DNA of 64,000 bases from Clostridia bacterium (GCA_017547655.1 JAFYPF010000014.1:32305-96304), one strand, 5' to 3'. Shown: positions 19,055 to 29,113, counted from the stretch's first letter. Notes: generated by a model not told the origin, from the sequence alone. Numbers and translations are program-made.

Positions 19055-20605
19055 ATGCTTTCAACAGTATTTTCGTCAGGCGTTATGGGCATTGACGGCT
19101 TTGAAGTAACAGTTGAATGTAATATGCAGGATAAGCTTCCCTGCTTTGAAATAGTCGGACTCCCCGACGCCGCAGTAAAAGAGGCTGAAAAGCGAATACA
19201 AGCGGCTTTGGAGAACAGCGGATTTATGTTCCCCGACTCTGCAATAGTAATCAATCTCGCCCCTGCAGATATGAAAAAAGAAGGCTCAACGTTTGATATG
19301 GCGCTTCTTACCGCTATTTTACACAGTAGCGGAACGATCAAAAAGACAACCGACCTTTCGGATAAATGCTTTATCGGCGAAATGTCAATGTCAGGTAATT
19401 TCAGAAGCATACGCGGTGTTTTGTCAATGGCGTTATGCGCAAAAAACAAAGGACGAAAAGAAATTTACGTTCCATACGACAACGCCAAAGAAGCCTCTGT
19501 CGTATCGGGAATTAAGGCATACCCCGTACGCAATATCAGAGAGCTTGTCGAGCATCTAAACGGCAAAAAAGTTATTTCCCCCGTGGAATTTGACAAGGAT
19601 ATCTTTGAAAGGCAAAGGTCAAACACAAAAATGGATTTTTCCGATGTCAAAGGACAAGAAAAGGCTAAAAGAGCTCTTGAAATTGCGGCTGCCGGAAACC
19701 ATAACGTCCTGCTTATCGGACCTCCCGGAACCGGAAAAAGTATGCTTGCAAAGCGTATTCCCTCCATTTTACCAAGAATAACTTTTGACGAGGCGGTTGA
19801 ATCAACCAAAATTCACTCTATAGCAGGAAGCCTACCCGCCGATTCACTTATCGTCGAAAGACCATTCCGTTCACCTCACCACACAATGTCGTCGGTAGCC
19901 CTTTCGGGCGGCGGCAGAATACCGATGCCGGGCGAACTATCTTTGGCTCATAACGGAATTCTGTTCCTTGACGAATTACCCGAATTCAACAAGAGCGCAA
20001 CCGAAGTACTTCGCCAACCGCTTGAAGACGGAAGCATTACGGTCACAAGAGCCGCAGGACATTTCACATTTCCCTCTTCATTTATGCTCGTATGCGCAAT
20101 GAACCCCTGTAAATGCGGATATTACGGACACCCGACCAAGAAATGCACATGCAAGCCCGAAGATATAAGAAAATACATATCCAAAATAAGCGGTCCGCTT
20201 ATTGACAGAATTGATATACAGCTTGAAGTATCTTCACTTTCATATAATGAATTATCGAATACAAAACCCGCAGAAACCTCTGATACAATACGAGAAAGAG
20301 TTGATGCGGCAAGAGCGAGAGCAGTTGAACGATTTAAAAACGAAACCACGTATGCGGGCAAACCTATATATTCAAACGCAGAAATGACGACAAGCCAGAT
20401 TAGAAAATATTGTACGCTTGACAGTGATGCGCACAACCTTTTACGTGCAGCATTCGAAAAGATGGGAATGTCTGCGCGCGGATATGATAGAATTTTGCGA
20501 GTTGCTTTAACAATTGCCGACCTTGACAGAAGTGACAGAATTCAAGTAAAACACATAGCGGAAGCAATACAGCTCCGTTCGCTTGACAGAAAATATTTCT
20601 CATAA
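19055..20605 (+). CDS. comM: YifB/ComM-family Mg-chelatase-like AAA+ ATPase
   Basis: AAA+ protein of the ComM/YifB family; ComM in naturally competent bacteria is a helicase that helps branch migration during transformation, but the role in Clostridia is not established. An N-terminal Lon-like domain (about residues 20-170) is followed by an AAA+ module with GPPGTGKSMLAKRI (Walker A), NGILFLDELPEF (Walker B) and a cysteine-rich insert (CNPCKCGYYG..KKCTC type). A C-terminal Mg-chelatase helical domain ends the protein. ATG 19055 is preceded by AAGAGGTG. 516 residues. Confidence 0.93.
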   Translation: MLSTVFSSGVMGIDGFEVTVECNMQDKLPCFEIVGLPDAAVKEAEKRIQAALENSGFMFPDSAIVINLAPADMKKEGSTFDMALLTAILHSSGTIKKTTDLSDKCFIGEMSMSGNFRSIRGVLSMALCAKNKGRKEIYVPYDNAKEASVVSGIKAYPVRNIRELVEHLNGKKVISPVEFDKDIFERQRSNTKMDFSDVKGQEKAKRALEIAAAGNHNVLLIGPPGTGKSMLAKRIPSILPRITFDEAVESTKIHSIAGSLPADSLIVERPFRSPHHTMSSVALSGGGRIPMPGELSLAHNGILFLDELPEFNKSATEVLRQPLEDGSITVTRAAGHFTFPSSFMLVCAMNPCKCGYYGHPTKKCTCKPEDIRKYISKISGPLIDRIDIQLEVSSLSYNELSNTKPAETSDTIRERVDAARARAVERFKNETTYAGKPIYSNAEMTTSQIRKYCTLDSDAHNLLRAAFEKMGMSARGYDRILRVALTIADLDRSDRIQVKHIAEAIQLRSLDRKYFS

Positions 20606-20634
20606 AAACAACAACGGTTATTAACAAAACTCAA

Positions 20635-20663
20635 TTGACAAATTAACGTAACAGCTATATAAT
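20635..20663 (+). promoter_or_regulatory. Sigma-A promoter of D-amino acid aminotransferase gene
   Basis: TTGACA (20635-20640), 17 bases, TATAAT (20658-20663). It precedes the ATG at 20704 by 40 bases, with AAAGGAG between. Confidence 0.88.
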
Positions 20664-20703
20664 AGTTTTGCTGATCACTTTATAAAAAAAGGAGATAACT
20701 AAT

Positions 20704-21543
20704 ATGAAAAATGTCGGTTATTACAACGGAGAATACGCAACGCTTGAAGAATTGAAAGTGTCTGCGCTTGACAGAGCAGTATATTTTGGCGACGGCGTAT
20801 ATGACGTTGCTTTTATACACAACAGAAAACCGGTTGACCTCGATGACCACCTTGACAGATTTTACAACAGCTGTAAGCTTCTTAAAATAGAAATAGACAA
20901 GACCAGAGAAGAATTGGAAGAAATCTTTATGTCGCTTATAGAAAAGGCAGATGAAGACGAGAAGGATTTTATTCTCTATTGGCAGATGTCGAGAGGAACG
21001 GGCCCGAGAAATCACATATTCCCCGACAACAAAAAGCCTTCGCTTTTTGCATATATTACTCCCAAGAAGATAGGCGATCAATCTAAAAAAGTTAAGCTTC
21101 TTACACAGGAAGACAACCGTTTTTATTTCTGTAACATAAAGACAATAAACCTTATTCCCAACTGCCTTGCAAGTGAAGCCGCAAAGCAAGCAGGCTGTGA
21201 CGAGGCTATATTCCACAGAGGTAATATAGTTACAGAGGGAGCTCACACCGCTAACTTTATTATCAAAGACGGCGTTGTTATAACACACCCCCTCGACAAC
21301 CTTATTCTTCCAAGTATTACAAGAAAGCACGTTCTTGAGATTTGCCGTGAATACGATATTCCCTACGAAGAAAGAGAATACACACTTGACGAATTGTTTA
21401 ACGCAGACGAGGTGCTTATGGGAAGCACTACTTCCGTTCTTCTTGCGGCATGCGAGATTAACGGAAAGGCTGTCGGCGGAAAGAATCCCGAGCTTGTAAA
21501 GAGACTTCAGGACCTCTATTTCGAAAAACACGATATGAAATAA
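20704..21543 (+). CDS. dat: D-amino acid aminotransferase
   Basis: PLP-dependent fold-type IV aminotransferase that interconverts D-alanine and D-glutamate for peptidoglycan. 279 residues. The YFGDGVYD motif, the lysine in NIKTINLIPN (the position of the PLP lysine in known D-AATs), VTEGAHTANF and VLMGSTTSVLLAACEI fit the D-AAT branch better than branched-chain aminotransferases. Flanked by its own promoter and terminator. An alternative is a related class IV enzyme such as aminodeoxychorismate lyase; the lysine context and length argue for D-AAT. Confidence 0.88.
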   Translation: MKNVGYYNGEYATLEELKVSALDRAVYFGDGVYDVAFIHNRKPVDLDDHLDRFYNSCKLLKIEIDKTREELEEIFMSLIEKADEDEKDFILYWQMSRGTGPRNHIFPDNKKPSLFAYITPKKIGDQSKKVKLLTQEDNRFYFCNIKTINLIPNCLASEAAKQAGCDEAIFHRGNIVTEGAHTANFIIKDGVVITHPLDNLILPSITRKHVLEICREYDIPYEEREYTLDELFNADEVLMGSTTSVLLAACEINGKAVGGKNPELVKRLQDLYFEKHDMK

Positions 21544-21558
21544 ACCCACAAATATTTG

Positions 21559-21601
21559 ATTGCCGATAAAAACCGTCACTTGTTTTTATCGGCAATTTTT
21601 T
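21559..21601 (+). terminator. Terminator after dat
   Basis: 15-bp stem (ATTGCCGATAAAAAC and complement) with an 8-base loop, followed by TTTTTAT. It is 16 bases after the stop. Confidence 0.93.
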
Positions 21602-21692
21602 ATGCAATTAAAGCGGTTGTTATTGTTGCATTGAGAAAAATATACAACTGCACTTACGATGGCTTTTCCTTTGGGTTATAAAATATATATAT

Positions 21693-21893
21693 ATGATAGT
21701 ATTTAACAAACTTTGGGAAACAATGAAACAAAAAGGTGGTTTAACATATATGTTACGTAAAAAAGGCGGAATAGAGAGTAAAACTATACATCGTCTTAAA
21801 GCCAACGATATTATTGAAACAAAAACATTAGACAAAATCCGCGTTGCATTAGATTGTAAATTAGAAGATATAATGGAATATACAAAAGAATAA
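21693..21893 (+). CDS. Small XRE-family HTH regulator
   Basis: 66-residue protein made of one Cro/CI-type helix-turn-helix (MKQKGGLTYMLRKKGGIESK through TLDKIRVALDCKLEDIMEY). Such single-domain proteins are common in mobile elements and as stand-alone regulators. It lies between the dat terminator and the arg promoter. It is not an ArgR-type protein, so it is unlikely to be the arginine repressor. No mobile genes are adjacent. Confidence 0.75.
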   Translation: MIVFNKLWETMKQKGGLTYMLRKKGGIESKTIHRLKANDIIETKTLDKIRVALDCKLEDIMEYTKE

Positions 21894-21922
21894 AACAACT
21901 CAATCGCAAATATACAATTTTT

Positions 21923-21946
21923 ATGCATAAATACACATTTATGCAT
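21923..21946. promoter_or_regulatory. Perfect inverted repeat upstream of arg cluster
   Basis: Arms ATGCATAAAT and ATTTATGCAT separated by ACAC. It lies 30 bases after the XRE gene and 166 bases before the argG -35. It might be an operator (for the XRE protein or ArgR) or a terminator-like hairpin: an AT-rich TTTTTC run follows. The rest of 21894-22111 shows no gene. Confidence 0.45.
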
Positions 21947-22111
21947 TTTTCTTTTTCGGCTTTGAAAACAACAATAATTCCAAACATCCCCAACAACTGC
22001 AATAATGCACAAAAAACAGCTTGGTAAAACGACCTTTTTAGGCAAAAAAACACCTCAAGCAAGTACAATTGTAAACAAATTATTAAATCCCGAAATATAC
22101 TATTTTTACTC

Positions 22112-22140
22112 TTGACAAACATGCATACCGCGTGTATAAT
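22112..22140 (+). promoter_or_regulatory. Sigma-A promoter of arg cluster
   Basis: TTGACA (22112-22117), 17 bases, TATAAT (22135-22140). The -10 is enclosed by an inverted repeat ATGCATAC ... GTATGCAT (22120-22148), which could be an additional regulator site. Confidence 0.9.
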
Positions 22141-22161
22141 GTATGCATATCAAAGAAAACG

Positions 22162-22179
22162 CATGAATATTTATTCACT
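22162..22179 (+). promoter_or_regulatory. ArgR-type ARG box
   Basis: CATGAATATTTATTCACT matches the ArgR/AhrC box pattern (TGAAT, four A/T, ATTCA) as a full dyad. It sits 22 bases after the -10, in the early transcribed region before argG, where a bound repressor would block initiation or elongation. argR itself is not in the window. Confidence 0.82.
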
Positions 22180-22200
22180 GCATAAAAGGAGTTGTATATT

Positions 22201-23433
22201 ATGAATAAAGAAAACATTAAAAAAGTCGTTCTTGCATATTCCGGCGGTCTTGATACATCAATTATCATTCCGTGGTTGAAAGAAAATTATAACAACTGCG
22301 AAGTTGTCGCAGTATCGGGTAACGTTGGTCAGGCTGACGAACTTGAAGGTCTTGAAGAAAAGGCTCTCAAGACAGGCGCATCAAAGCTCTACGTTCTCGA
22401 CCTCACAGACGAATACGTTGATAATTATATTATTCCTTGCGTTAAGGCGGGCGCAGTTTACGAAGAATATCTTCTCGGCACAAGCCATGCACGTCCCTGT
22501 CTTGCAAAGGCACTCGTAGAAATTGCTCTTAAAGAAGGCGCAGACGCTGTATGCCACGGTTGCACCGGTAAGGGTAACGACCAGGTTCGTTTTGAACTTG
22601 CTATCAAGCACTTTGCTCCCGATTTAGCTATTATTGCTCCTTGGAGAGAATGGGACATCAAATCTCGTGAAGAAGAAATTGACTACGCGGAAGCTCACAA
22701 CATTCCTCTTAAGATAAACAGAGAGACAAACTATTCCAAGGATAAGAACCTCTGGCACCTTTCACACGAAGGTATGGACCTTGAGGATACAGGCAACGAG
22801 CCTCAATACGAAAAGCCCGGCTTCCTTGAAATGAGCGTATCTCCCATTGTTGCTCCCGATGCACCCACATACGTTACACTTGATTTCGAACAGGGTATTC
22901 CCGTTGCGCTCAACGGCGAAAAGATGTCCGCAAAGAATATTATTTTGAAGCTTAACGAAATCGGCGGCGCAAATGGTATCGGTATTATCGACATCGTAGA
23001 AAACCGTCTCGTAGGTATGAAGTGTCGTGGCGTATACGAAACGCCCGGCGGTGCAATTCTTTACAAGGCGCACAGCGTACTTGAAAGCATCTGCCTTGAC
23101 AAGATGACACTTCACGAAAAGCAGAGAATGGCGATTACATTCGCAGAGCTTGTTTACAACGGTCAGTGGTTCACTCCTCTCCGTGAAGCTATGAGCGCAT
23201 TTGTTGACAAGACACAGGAAAAGGTTACCGGTACGGTAAAACTCAAGCTCTACAAGGGCAATATGATAAATGCAGGTGTTTGGTCTCCTTACACATTGTA
23301 TAGCGAAGAAATAGCAACATTCGGCGAAAGTGACTACAACCAAAAGGATGCGGACGGATTTATTAACCTTTACGGTCTCCCCGTTACCATTCAGGCTCTC
23401 GTTAACAAGAAGAACAACGAGAATAAAATTTAA
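22201..23433 (+). CDS. argG: Argininosuccinate synthase
   Basis: Joins citrulline and aspartate with ATP. 410 residues with the PP-loop [10 protein letters not shown] at the start, [13 protein letters not shown] in the middle and [17 protein letters not shown] 22201 is chosen over a TTG three codons earlier: AAAGGAG at 22186-22192 is well spaced. First gene of the arg cluster, next to the ARG box, so arginine should repress it. A weak hairpin (AAGGGGCTG / CAGTCCCTT, about 23450-23480) separates it from argH. Confidence 0.97.
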   Translation: MNKENIKKVVLAYSGGLDTSIIIPWLKENYNNCEVVAVSGNVGQADELEGLEEKALKTGASKLYVLDLTDEYVDNYIIPCVKAGAVYEEYLLGTSHARPCLAKALVEIALKEGADAVCHGCTGKGNDQVRFELAIKHFAPDLAIIAPWREWDIKSREEEIDYAEAHNIPLKINRETNYSKDKNLWHLSHEGMDLEDTGNEPQYEKPGFLEMSVSPIVAPDAPTYVTLDFEQGIPVALNGEKMSAKNIILKLNEIGGANGIGIIDIVENRLVGMKCRGVYETPGGAILYKAHSVLESICLDKMTLHEKQRMAITFAELVYNGQWFTPLREAMSAFVDKTQEKVTGTVKLKLYKGNMINAGVWSPYTLYSEEIATFGESDYNQKDADGFINLYGLPVTIQALVNKKNNENKI

Positions 23434-23526
23434 ACCAAAGATATACATAAGGGGCTGTGAAAAATAAGCAGTCCCTTATAGCCTTTTAAATTACAAGAAA
23501 TTTTAACAAGGAGTGAATTATTCTCT

Positions 23527-24903
23527 ATGGCAAAAATGTGGGCAGGAAGAACAGGCGGCGTAACAGAAAAGCTGGCTGACGACTTCAACTCATCAATAAG
23601 ATTTGACTGCAAGATGTACCGTGAGGACATTACAGGAAGCATTGCGCACGCAAAGATGCTTGCTAAATGCGGTATAATCGAAGAATGCGACAAGGACGAG
23701 CTTGTAGCGGGACTCGAGGGTATACTCGGTGACATAGACAACGGAAAACTCGACTTTGATCCCGACTGCGAAGATATACATATGTTTGTTGAACAAGTGC
23801 TTACAGAAAGAATAGGAGACGTAGGCAAGAAGCTTCACACGGCAAGAAGCAGAAACGACCAGGTTGCGCTTGATATTCGTATGTACCTCAGAGCAAGAAC
23901 CGACGAGATAATCGAGAAGACAAATAATCTTATTGAGGCATTTACAAACAAAGCAAACGAATACAAGGCTGCAATAATGCCCGGATATACTCATTTGCAG
24001 AGAGCTCAGCCCATAACATTCGGCCACCACCTTATGGCTTATGCCATGATGCTTTTGCGTGATGTAGACAGACTTCACGATTGCAGAAAGAGAATGAACA
24101 TATCTCCGATAGGTTGTTGCGCATTAGCGGGTACAACTTATAACACCGACAGAAGATACGAAGCTGAGCTTCTCGGATTTGACGGCATAACCTTAAACAG
24201 TCTTGACGGCGTATCCGACAGAGATTTCAGTGTAGAACTTATGAGTGATATAGCGTTGATGATGATGCACTTATCACGTTTTTCCGAAGAGCTTATACTC
24301 TGGTCGAGCTGGGAATTCAAGTTTGTGGAATTGTCCGACTCATACACAACAGGTTCATCTATAATGCCGCAGAAGAAGAATCCCGATATGGCAGAGCTCG
24401 TAAGAGGTAAGACAGGCAGAGTTTACGGCGACTTAACTACCCTTCTCACTTCGCTCAAAGGACTTCCCCTTGCGTATAACAAGGATATGCAGGAAGACAA
24501 AGAATGCGTATTTGATTCGGTTGAGACCGTAATTATGTGCCTTGACATAACCAAGGGTATGATCGAAACGATGAAGGCATTGCCCGACAATATGTTAAAG
24601 GCGGCGCAAAAAGGCTTTATAAACGCTACCGACCTTGCAGACTATCTTGTGAAAAAGGGTATGCCCTTCAGACAAGCCTACAAGATTTCGGGAAGCATCG
24701 TAGCCGATTGTATAAAGAAAGAGCTTGTGCTTGAAACGTATCCGCTTGAAGAATACAAGAAGCACAGTGATATATTTGAAGACGACCTTTATACGGAAAT
24801 TGACCTTAAGACCTGCGTAGAAAAGAGAATCAGCGAGGGCGGAACGTCCGTCGGCTCGGTTGAAGCGCAGATAAAATACGTAAAGGAATTGCTGAATAAA
24901 TGA
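23527..24903 (+). CDS. argH: Argininosuccinate lyase
   Basis: Splits argininosuccinate to arginine and fumarate. 458 residues with the fumarase/lyase signature GSSIMPQKKNPDMAELVRGK (catalytic serine loop). MAKMWAGRTGG is a typical start. AAGGAG lies upstream. Its stop overlaps argC by four bases (ATGA), so argHC are translationally coupled. Confidence 0.97.
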   Translation: MAKMWAGRTGGVTEKLADDFNSSIRFDCKMYREDITGSIAHAKMLAKCGIIEECDKDELVAGLEGILGDIDNGKLDFDPDCEDIHMFVEQVLTERIGDVGKKLHTARSRNDQVALDIRMYLRARTDEIIEKTNNLIEAFTNKANEYKAAIMPGYTHLQRAQPITFGHHLMAYAMMLLRDVDRLHDCRKRMNISPIGCCALAGTTYNTDRRYEAELLGFDGITLNSLDGVSDRDFSVELMSDIALMMMHLSRFSEELILWSSWEFKFVELSDSYTTGSSIMPQKKNPDMAELVRGKTGRVYGDLTTLLTSLKGLPLAYNKDMQEDKECVFDSVETVIMCLDITKGMIETMKALPDNMLKAAQKGFINATDLADYLVKKGMPFRQAYKISGSIVADCIKKELVLETYPLEEYKKHSDIFEDDLYTEIDLKTCVEKRISEGGTSVGSVEAQIKYVKELLNK

Positions 24904-25835
24904 AGAAAATATTTATAGACGGAAGCGCGGGTACGACGGGACTCCGTATTTATGACAGACTTTCCGACAGAAAAGATATAGAGCTTATAATTCTTGACGA
25001 CGATAAAAGAAAAGATAACAAGTACAGAAAAGAAGCTTTGAACAGCTGTGATATTGCATTTCTTTGTTTGCCCGATGATGCGGCAAGAGAAGCAATAACA
25101 CTTATCGACAACCCCAACACTGCGATTATTGACACTTCAACGGCTCACAGAACAAACGAAGGTTGGGTATATGGCTTCCCCGAAATAGGCAACTTCAGAG
25201 AGAAGATTGCAAACTCAAAAAGAGTTGCTAACCCCGGATGCCACGCAAGCGGCTTTGTTGCATTGGTTCAGCCCCTTGTTAATGCAGGGTTGATTAAGAG
25301 CGATGCAAAGCTTTCGGCATTTTCACTTACCGGTTACTCGGGTGGCGGTAAAAAGATGATTGCAGATTATGAATCGGCAGAACGCGATCCGATTCTCGAT
25401 GGTCCCCGTCAGTATGCGCTGACTCAACAGCATAAGCATTTAAAAGAAATGGTATCGATATGCAACCTTAATTACTCTCCCATTTTCTGCCCTATCGTAG
25501 GTGATTTTTACAGTGGTATGGAAGTTACCGTTCCCTTGTTTGCAGATGACGTTAAGGGAAGTATAGACGATATAAAGGGCTTGTACAAGAGCATATATAA
25601 CACCTCTATTATTCACTATGACGAAGAAGAGGAAAGCGGCTTTATGTCGGCTACTTATCTTGAGGGTTGCGACGATATGCAGATAAGCGTTAAGGGCAAC
25701 AACGATAGAATACTTCTTATTTCAAGATTTGATAACCTTGGCAAGGGCGCTTCGGGAAGTGCGATACAGAATATGAACATACTTATGGGTATCGACGAAA
25801 CGACAGGACTTAAACTTTCAAAGGAGACTAAATAA
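24900..25835 (+). CDS. argC: N-acetyl-gamma-glutamyl-phosphate reductase (short type)
   Basis: NADPH-dependent reductase of the ornithine branch. 311 residues: the shorter type 2 class rather than the ~345-residue form. Nucleotide-binding IFIDGSAGTTGLRIYDR at the N-terminus, catalytic Cys114 in NPGCHASGF and SLTGYSGGGK downstream. It follows argH with overlap and precedes argJ by three bases. Confidence 0.95.
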   Translation: MKKIFIDGSAGTTGLRIYDRLSDRKDIELIILDDDKRKDNKYRKEALNSCDIAFLCLPDDAAREAITLIDNPNTAIIDTSTAHRTNEGWVYGFPEIGNFREKIANSKRVANPGCHASGFVALVQPLVNAGLIKSDAKLSAFSLTGYSGGGKKMIADYESAERDPILDGPRQYALTQQHKHLKEMVSICNLNYSPIFCPIVGDFYSGMEVTVPLFADDVKGSIDDIKGLYKSIYNTSIIHYDEEEESGFMSATYLEGCDDMQISVKGNNDRILLISRFDNLGKGASGSAIQNMNILMGIDETTGLKLSKETK

Positions 25836-25838
25836 ACT

Positions 25839-27053
25839 ATGAAGATAATCAGCGGCGGCGTATGCGCAGCAAAAGGATTTAAGGCAAGCGGTGTTCATTG
25901 CGGTATTCGCAAGAACCGTACCAAAAAGGATTTAGCGCTTATTTACAGCGAAACAATAGCAACTGCAGCAGCAACTTATACAACAAATCTCGTCAAAGGC
26001 GCGCCCTTGACAGTTACAAAAAATCATATATCCGACGGCAAGGCGCAGGCAATTCTTTGCAACAGCGGAAATGCAAACACTTGTAACGCAAACGGTATTG
26101 AAGTTGCCGAAAAGATGTGTGAGCTTCTTGCAAAAGAACTCAACGTTAAGGCAAATGACGTGGTTGTTGCTTCCACAGGCGTTATCGGTCAGCCACTCCC
26201 CCTCGAGCCTATTGAGGCAGGCGTAAAGCCCCTCGTTGAAGCGCTTTCGGTAAACGGCGGCGACGATGCGGCTGAAGGAATTATGACTACCGATACTGTA
26301 AAGAAAGAGATTGCAGTTGAATTTGAAATAGGCGGCAAGGTTTGCCGTATGGGCGGTATTGCAAAGGGTAGCGGTATGATTCATCCCAATATGGCAACAA
26401 TGCTCGTGTTTATTACAACAGATGCAGCTATTTCCGCAGAGATGCTTCAAAAGACACTTTCTACAGATATAAAGAATACTTTTAATATGGTAAGCGTTGA
26501 CGGCGATACATCCACAAACGATATGGTAACAGTTCTTGCAAACGGTATGGCACAAAATAAAGAAATTACTACCGAAGGCGAAGATTTTGATACGTTTATG
26601 AAGGCTCTTAATACAGTAAACGTATACCTCAGCCGTATGATTGCGGGCGACGGAGAAGGCGCAACAAAGCTCCTCGAATGTTCCGTTAACGGCGCAAAGG
26701 ATGAAACAAATGCAAAGATTATTGCAAAGAGCGTTATTTGCTCAAGCCTCTTTAAAGCGGCTATGTTTGGAGCTGATGCAAACTGGGGACGTGTTCTATG
26801 CGCTATCGGTTACAGCGGTGCTGACGTTGATGTAAACAAGATAGACGTTTCATTCCGTTCTGCGAAAGGAACGCTTGACGTTTGCAAAAACGGCGCGGGC
26901 ATTGAATTTTCCGAAGAAAAGGCAAAAGAGATACTTCTCGAAAAAGAAATTGAAATACTTGTTACCGCAGGCGACGGCGACGGCAAGGCTCAAGCTTGGG
27001 GCTGTGACCTCACTTACGATTACGTGAAGATAAACGGCGACTATCGCACTTAA
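25839..27053 (+). CDS. argJ: Bifunctional ornithine acetyltransferase / N-acetylglutamate synthase
   Basis: Recycles the acetyl group between acetylornithine and glutamate. 404 residues. The self-cleavage site is Ala186-Thr187 in MIHPNMATMLVF; the new N-terminal Thr is the nucleophile. The oxyanion residues are in ASTGVIGQPL. Presence of argJ implies the cyclic acetyl pathway. Whether it also uses acetyl-CoA cannot be told from the sequence. Confidence 0.96.
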   Translation: MKIISGGVCAAKGFKASGVHCGIRKNRTKKDLALIYSETIATAAATYTTNLVKGAPLTVTKNHISDGKAQAILCNSGNANTCNANGIEVAEKMCELLAKELNVKANDVVVASTGVIGQPLPLEPIEAGVKPLVEALSVNGGDDAAEGIMTTDTVKKEIAVEFEIGGKVCRMGGIAKGSGMIHPNMATMLVFITTDAAISAEMLQKTLSTDIKNTFNMVSVDGDTSTNDMVTVLANGMAQNKEITTEGEDFDTFMKALNTVNVYLSRMIAGDGEGATKLLECSVNGAKDETNAKIIAKSVICSSLFKAAMFGADANWGRVLCAIGYSGADVDVNKIDVSFRSAKGTLDVCKNGAGIEFSEEKAKEILLEKEIEILVTAGDGDGKAQAWGCDLTYDYVKINGDYRT

Positions 27054-27074
27054 TAAAAAATATAGGCGGAAAAA

Positions 27075-27941
27075 ATGATGGAAAATAAAATTACAAATTT
27101 GGACAGAGCCGAAATACTTACACAGGCTCTTCCCTACATAAAACGCTATAACGGAAAAATTGTTGTAATCAAATACGGCGGCAACGCTATGATTAACGAC
27201 GATTTAAAAAAGCAGGTTATGGAAGACATTGCGCTTCTCTCGACCATCGGTATAAAAATCGTTCTCGTTCACGGCGGCGGTCCCGAAATAAGCGAGATGA
27301 TGAACAAGGTTGGCAAAAAGGCAGAATTTGTAAACGGTCTTCGTGTTACGGACAAAGAGACTATGGATATTGCGCAGATGGTACTTGCAGGAAAGGTTAA
27401 CAAGAACCTTGTAAATCTCCTCGGAACGTTGGGTGCAAAGGCTATCGGTATTTCCGGTATGGACGGAAAGCTTATCGAAGCGAAGATAAAAGACGAAACT
27501 CTCGGTTATGTCGGAGAGATTACAAAGGTTAACGTTGAACCTATTCTGGACCTTTTGAACCTCGGATATATCCCCGTTGTTTCAACAATAGGCTGTGATA
27601 GCGAGGGCAACAGCTACAACATTAACGGAGACACCGCAGCGGCATATATTGCAGGCGCATTACAGGCAGAAAATCTTATAATGACAACAGATATTATAGG
27701 ACTTTTGCGCGATGTGAATAACCCCTCTTCTCTTATAACAAAGGTAACAGTAAACGAAGCTAAACAGCTTTATAAAGAAGGCGTTATTTCCGGCGGTATG
27801 ATTCCGAAGGTTGACTGCTGTATCGAAGCTATTGCCGAGGGCGTAAAGAAAGTTGTAATTTTGGACGGACGTGTTCCCCATTCTATTCTCGTTGAGATAT
27901 TGACAGACGAGGGTATCGGAACTATGGTAGTAGGTGATTAA
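27075..27941 (+). CDS. argB: Acetylglutamate kinase
   Basis: Phosphorylates N-acetylglutamate. 288 residues; IKYGGNAM (phosphate loop), LVHGGGPEIS, NINGDTAAAYIAGAL and ISGGMIPKVDCC are the family motifs. The N-terminal helix preceding the kinase core (ITNLDRAEILTQALPYIKRY) is the element that makes hexameric arginine-inhibited kinases, so feedback inhibition is likely. ATG 27075 or 27078 could be used. Confidence 0.96.
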   Translation: MMENKITNLDRAEILTQALPYIKRYNGKIVVIKYGGNAMINDDLKKQVMEDIALLSTIGIKIVLVHGGGPEISEMMNKVGKKAEFVNGLRVTDKETMDIAQMVLAGKVNKNLVNLLGTLGAKAIGISGMDGKLIEAKIKDETLGYVGEITKVNVEPILDLLNLGYIPVVSTIGCDSEGNSYNINGDTAAAYIAGALQAENLIMTTDIIGLLRDVNNPSSLITKVTVNEAKQLYKEGVISGGMIPKVDCCIEAIAEGVKKVVILDGRVPHSILVEILTDEGIGTMVVGD

Positions 27942-27943
27942 CA

Positions 27944-29113
27944 ATGACGGATACAAAGATTATTGACAAAGAATACGTTGCAGGTACGTATAACCGCTTC
28001 CCCGTTGAAATAGTATCGGGAAAAGGCTCGTACGTATATGACGAAAACGGAAAAGAATATATAGATATGGGTTCGGGCATCGGCGTTACAAGCTTTGGTA
28101 TTGCCGACGATGCTTGGAAAAAGGCTGTAACAGAACAGCTCAATAAGGTACAGCATATGTCGAACCTCTATTATACACAGCCCTGCGCCAAACTCGCAAA
28201 GCTTCTCTGCGAAAAGACGGGTATGAAAAAGGTGTTTTTCAGTAACTCGGGCGCAGAATCAAACGAATGTTCGATTAAGGTTGCAAGAAAATATGCCGCA
28301 GAGAAAAAGGGAGCCGAATATTCGACTATAGTTACTCTCGTAAACAGCTTCCACGGCAGAACTTTGACTACACTTTCAGCAACGGGACAAGACCACTACC
28401 ACGAGCTCTTCCAACCCTTGACGCCCGGATTTGTTCATACTCCCGCAAATGACCTCAAAGCACTTATTAAGACTGTTGAAGCTAATAAGGTTGCAGGTAT
28501 TATGATGGAGATTATTCAGGGCGAGGGTGGCGTTCTTGCGCTTGACGGCGATTTTGTAAAGGGCGTTGCAAAGTACGCAAAAGAAAATGATATAGTTCTT
28601 ATGATAGACGAAGTTCAGACGGGCAACGGCAGAACGGGCGAGCTCTATGCATATATGAACTACGGAATTGAACCCGACGTTGTTTCTACAGCAAAAGGTA
28701 TCGGCGGAGGTCTCCCCCTCGGTGCGACAATGCTTGGCGAAAAGGTTCAGAACGTTTTCGGCTTCGGTGACCACGGCTCAACTTTCGGCGGCAACCCCAT
28801 TAGCTGTGCGGGTGCTATCAGCATTATCGAAAGACTTAACGAAGAGCTTCTTGATGACGTTAAGAAGAAGAGCGAATACGTTTTCAATGCATTTAAGGAT
28901 ATGAAAGAAGTTGAATCTGTAAGCGGTCTCGGTCTTATGATTGGTATTAAACCTGCCAATAAAACATCGGCAGACGTTCTTAAGATTTGTATGGAAAACG
29001 GTGTTCTCTGCCTTACTGCAAAAGATAAGATTAGACTCCTCCCCGCGCTTAATATTCCTATGGAAGCGCTCGAAAAAGCAGTTAAGATTATCAAAGACGC
29101 AATATTGGCATAA
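27944..29113 (+). CDS. argD: Acetylornithine aminotransferase
   Basis: Class III PLP aminotransferase making N-acetylornithine. 389 residues; FSNSGAESNE, LMIDEVQTGNGRTG and the PLP lysine in STAKGIGGGLPLGA are present. It starts two bases after argB. A repeat-filled gap of 385 bases follows before argF. Confidence 0.95.
   Translation: MTDTKIIDKEYVAGTYNRFPVEIVSGKGSYVYDENGKEYIDMGSGIGVTSFGIADDAWKKAVTEQLNKVQHMSNLYYTQPCAKLAKLLCEKTGMKKVFFSNSGAESNECSIKVARKYAAEKKGAEYSTIVTLVNSFHGRTLTTLSATGQDHYHELFQPLTPGFVHTPANDLKALIKTVEANKVAGIMMEIIQGEGGVLALDGDFVKGVAKYAKENDIVLMIDEVQTGNGRTGELYAYMNYGIEPDVVSTAKGIGGGLPLGATMLGEKVQNVFGFGDHGSTFGGNPISCAGAISIIERLNEELLDDVKKKSEYVFNAFKDMKEVESVSGLGLMIGIKPANKTSADVLKICMENGVLCLTAKDKIRLLPALNIPMEALEKAVKIIKDAILA

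Noticed and set aside
18823-19095. 90-codon open frame before comM
   Set aside because: It runs through the repeat copies and overlaps the comM start; hydrophobic and cysteine composition is unlike a real protein and there is no ribosome site.
21620-22122. Minus-strand frames across the XRE gene and arg promoter
   Set aside because: They overlap a better-supported HTH gene, a promoter and an operator; composition is low-complexity.
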